DNA of 44,555 bases, taken from positions 1-44,555 of the forward strand of contig JAQCEJ010000038.1 in the NCBI GenBank assembly GCA_027618475.1, given 5' to 3'. The DNA comes from Planctomycetota bacterium (GTDB lineage Bacteria > Planctomycetota > Planctomycetia > Planctomycetales > Planctomycetaceae). The first letter of the stretch is position 1. The number at the start of each line of letters is the position of its first letter. The notes beneath the pieces were generated by a model that was not told where the DNA came from, did not search any database, and saw nothing but the letters and a program-made list of their open reading frames with translations. Below are positions 42,355 to 44,555 of the stretch, in pieces. Position numbers and translations under genes: made by a program.

Positions 42355-43527
42355 ATGCTTGTCGCTTGCTTACGCCGGTGCCTGTTTATTGTCATCACGA
42401 TCGGTGCCGTGCCATTGCTCGCCGCGGACGATTCGACTCATAACCCGGGAGCGGTGCGGCTGGTGCTTCCTCCGACGTTGTATGCGGTCGCGGGGCACGA
42501 GTTGAACGTCTATTTCGACAATGTGACACTGACGATCAATCCGAAGAATTACGTCTTCGACGTCGATTGCCCTCGGGGAAGTCACTTCGAGCAGTTCTGG
42601 ACGTACACCCCCTCGGCGGATGACGTCGGAACGTATACCTTTGCCCTCGACGTCCGCAACGAACAGAACGAAATCATCGCCCACGACGAATGCAAACTTG
42701 TCGTCGTCCCGGCAAACGCCAAAGACGAATCAGATCTCACCCTTCTTCTGATCGGCGACAGTCTGACTCACGCCTCGACCTATTCGCGGCATCTGCTCGA
42801 TCTCAGCCAGCAACCCGAGCAGCCCAAGATCACGCTCATCGGTTCGCATAATCCGACAGGAGAAAACGACAAAGCGAATCGGCACGAAGGCTACGGTGGC
42901 TGGACGGCCTTACGCTTCGCCACGCATTTCACCGAAACCGCGCGCACCGGCGATTACAAAGATCGAGGGAGCCCATTTTTGTACGTCGACGAGAACGGCG
43001 AGAAACAACTCGACTTCAAGAAATATGTCACCGATGTGAATGACGGGGAATTCCCCGATATCGCCACGATTTTTCTCGGCCCGAACGATATCTTTCGTTA
43101 CACCGACGAAGACATCGACGACGGTATCGAACAGATGCTGACGCATTACGACAGGCTGATCGAGATGTTGCAGTCGAAGCAGTCGCTCACGAAAGTCGCC
43201 GTCATGCTGCCGGTTCCTCCCGCAACGAGCCAGGATGCCTTCGGTGCCAATTACCGCAACGGCCAGACGCGTTGGCAATACAAGCGAAACACGCACTTAC
43301 TCGTAGAAAAAATGCTCGAGCGTTATGCCGACAGAGAAGACCAAGGAATTTTCATTGTCCCGACGAATGTCAATCTCGACTGCGAACACAACTATCCGGC
43401 GGCAGAGGTCAAATGGAACGCACAAGCCGAAGGATCGGGCCTCAGGCAGAACAACAGCGTACACCCCGCGGCCTCGGGTTATCGCCAGATCGGAGATACG
43501 CTCTATGCCTGGCTGTTGGCGTTGTGA
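42355..43527 (+). CDS. Secreted SGNH/GDSL hydrolase
   Basis: A 390-residue protein with a signal peptide (RRCLFIVITIGAVPLLAA). The N-terminal about 100 residues look like a beta-sandwich with PTLYAVAGHELNVYFDNVTL. The hydrolase part has block I LLIGDSLTHASTY (catalytic Ser in GDS), block III FLGPNDIF (Asn), and block V SVHPAASGYRQIG (His). Such enzymes remove acyl or acetyl groups from polysaccharides or act as lipases/esterases; extracytoplasmic location is likely. The exact substrate is unknown. It is divergent from the second DUF1501 gene and converges on the Cys-rich gene (9-nt gap). Confidence 0.85.
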   Translation: MLVACLRRCLFIVITIGAVPLLAADDSTHNPGAVRLVLPPTLYAVAGHELNVYFDNVTLTINPKNYVFDVDCPRGSHFEQFWTYTPSADDVGTYTFALDVRNEQNEIIAHDECKLVVVPANAKDESDLTLLLIGDSLTHASTYSRHLLDLSQQPEQPKITLIGSHNPTGENDKANRHEGYGGWTALRFATHFTETARTGDYKDRGSPFLYVDENGEKQLDFKKYVTDVNDGEFPDIATIFLGPNDIFRYTDEDIDDGIEQMLTHYDRLIEMLQSKQSLTKVAVMLPVPPATSQDAFGANYRNGQTRWQYKRNTHLLVEKMLERYADREDQGIFIVPTNVNLDCEHNYPAAEVKWNAQAEGSGLRQNNSVHPAASGYRQIGDTLYAWLLAL

Positions 43528-43536
43528 GGGCAAACG

Positions 43537-44331
43537 TCACACGGCCGCCGTTGCAGTCGGTGGTGGGAAAAATTCGCCTTCGTCAACAGCGTGCCTGATG
43601 ATGAGGTCGGTCCATTCTTGAACTTTGTCATTTAACACCGTGATCAAGGCCGACCAATTCAGCTCGGCGAGTGCACCGTTGAATTGATCGGTGGCCCACA
43701 TGAGCACTTCCTGGCCCGAATGGAATCCGTACTCTTGAATTCCGCTCAGACGTGTGAAGAAGACATCCCAGAGAGCGTCTTGTCGAAATTCGTCATCAGG
43801 AATAACATCGCCGGAATTCATATCCTTATCCTGAAATTGTGGCGTGTTCGACAACTCCTGAACGAGAGCTAGAATGAACCGATACGAACTACGCCATGTC
43901 CCGCAGTGATCCATATAGCGACGAACGAGCGAGGCATGGGCTAATAGTCGTCTGCCGTCGATACCGCCGGACATCGCCTGCAAAAAAATCCACGATGGGT
44001 CAGTTTTGTGATATTGAGCCAGGCTTTGGTTAACCGGGTCGAATTGCCCGTGCTCCCATACAAATTTTTCACTATATTGAAGGCGATCGATTGGCTTGTA
44101 GTCGATCAGGTCGGCAATGCCGGAAAATCCCGCGAATTCTCCGGCATGTTCGCGCAGTCCTTCATCGACAACAAAACGTGGCAGATCCTTTCGATGCAGA
44201 TACTTGCACGTACTTCGTTCGGGCTGGAACAGTACGGAATCATGTTGTATGCAGTACCCGGCACCGCGCCCGATTAACAGACTCTGCCCGCAGTTGTGAA
44301 TACAGTTACGGCAACTGAAGAGTTCGTCCAC
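43537..44331 (-). CDS. Protein with Cys-rich N-terminus, unknown
   Basis: A 264-residue protein starting with GTG at 44331. Five cysteines in the first 42 residues (7, 10, 14, 27, 42), as SCRNCIHNCGQ and AGYCIQHD, suggest metal binding. The remainder has no recognised domain; it contains HASLVRRYMDHCGTWRSSYRFILA and DDEFRQDALWDVFFTRLSGIQEYGFHSGQEVLMW, which look like a mostly helical fold. It begins 3 nt from the stop of the partial gene at 44334-44555, in a different frame, so the two are probably co-transcribed and may be functionally linked. The family is not known to me. Confidence 0.55.
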   Translation of the reverse strand: MDELFSCRNCIHNCGQSLLIGRGAGYCIQHDSVLFQPERSTCKYLHRKDLPRFVVDEGLREHAGEFAGFSGIADLIDYKPIDRLQYSEKFVWEHGQFDPVNQSLAQYHKTDPSWIFLQAMSGGIDGRRLLAHASLVRRYMDHCGTWRSSYRFILALVQELSNTPQFQDKDMNSGDVIPDDEFRQDALWDVFFTRLSGIQEYGFHSGQEVLMWATDQFNGALAELNWSALITVLNDKVQEWTDLIIRHAVDEGEFFPPPTATAAV

Positions 44332-44333
44332 GG

Positions 44334-44555
44334 CTAAGCCTTTTCGAAATATTTTTGGACATTACGGTAAGCCCATGTGATCAATTCCTTGCGATCGATA
44401 CCGGAGATCCGGAAATTCCATTCGATCAGACCTTCCGCTCGTCTTTTTGCATATCGTAGCGCCTGGATGGCTCTGGCTCGTTCTTCTTTTTCGTTGGCGT
44501 CGGCCGCACGGCGCAATTGCGTCATGAGTTCCATGTGTTCGACGAGCGAGTGATT
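44334..44555 (-). CDS. Partial small basic helical protein, runs off the right edge
   Basis: The visible 73 codons (NHSLVEHMELMTQLRRA... ending VQKYFEKA) continue without a stop to the edge, so the start is outside the window. An internal ATG exists at 44534, but the frame is open further, so a longer protein is likely. The sequence is helical and basic with NEKEERARAIQALRYAKRRAEGLIEW. No family was recognised. Its stop abuts the GTG of the Cys-rich gene, suggesting one transcript. Confidence 0.5.
   Translation of the reverse strand, partial: NHSLVEHMELMTQLRRAADANEKEERARAIQALRYAKRRAEGLIEWNFRISGIDRKELITWAYRNVQKYFEKA

Overview
The window looks like a chromosomal piece of a Planctomycetota bacterium, probably order Planctomycetales. 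The evidence is the gene content: a large PVC-type CxxCH cytochrome with a membrane-bound-dehydrogenase-like domain, two Tat-exported DUF1501 proteins, many secreted proteins of unknown function, HEAT-repeat lipoproteins, mostly short gene runs and GC-rich codons. This is inference from content; no rRNA or tRNA was seen.

Layout. 1-253: tail of an IS1380-like transposase running off the left edge, then a run of small hairpins. 254-4615 (minus): HEAT lipoprotein, STAS protein, LOG-family protein. 4772-4921: MITE-like element. 5042-6982: a short SecA-like ATPase. 7033-8517 (minus): a small membrane protein and an EamA transporter. 8783-12872 (plus): an envelope run of MsbA-like ABC exporter, ELM1-family protein and zinc-ribbon methyltransferase. 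12889-18212 (minus): beta-helix protein, lipoprotein, CpaC-like secretin split by an in-frame amber codon, and a secreted Pro/Tyr-rich protein. 18624-19247 (plus): another secreted Tyr-rich protein. 19273-21916 (minus): a Gfo/Idh-type protein with C-terminal membrane segments, and mtnA. 21854-22943: a REP-associated tyrosine transposase (RAYT) nested in REP palindromes, an internally deleted second copy, and a duplicated tail of the adjacent cytochrome gene. 22896-25934 (minus): that cytochrome gene. 26154-30400: hydroxyacid dehydrogenase, enolase-superfamily enzyme, thioredoxin-like protein, strong hairpin terminator, Gly/Met-repeat secreted protein. 31114-34511 (plus): APH-type kinase, Obg GTPase, VWA protein. 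34575-36815: a second MITE-like element, a secreted acidic protein bracketed by inverted repeats, a PilZ-like protein and an LRR-type protein. 37000-44555: MFS transporter, two DUF1501 proteins, an SGNH hydrolase, a Cys-rich unknown protein and a partial gene.

The genes that plausibly work together are the ABC exporter/ELM1/methyltransferase run (outer-envelope glycolipid or polysaccharide) and the secretin with its neighbouring lipoprotein (outer-membrane secretion or pilus port). The rest looks like ordinary housekeeping and planctomycete accessory content.

The most striking non-coding content is at least three dispersed repeat families: REP with five copies and compensatory stem changes, and two MITE-like families with two copies each. 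There are also AT-rich short-word repeats next to obgE and palindromic units upstream of a DUF1501 gene. I found no CRISPR array, no phage module and no clear defence island.
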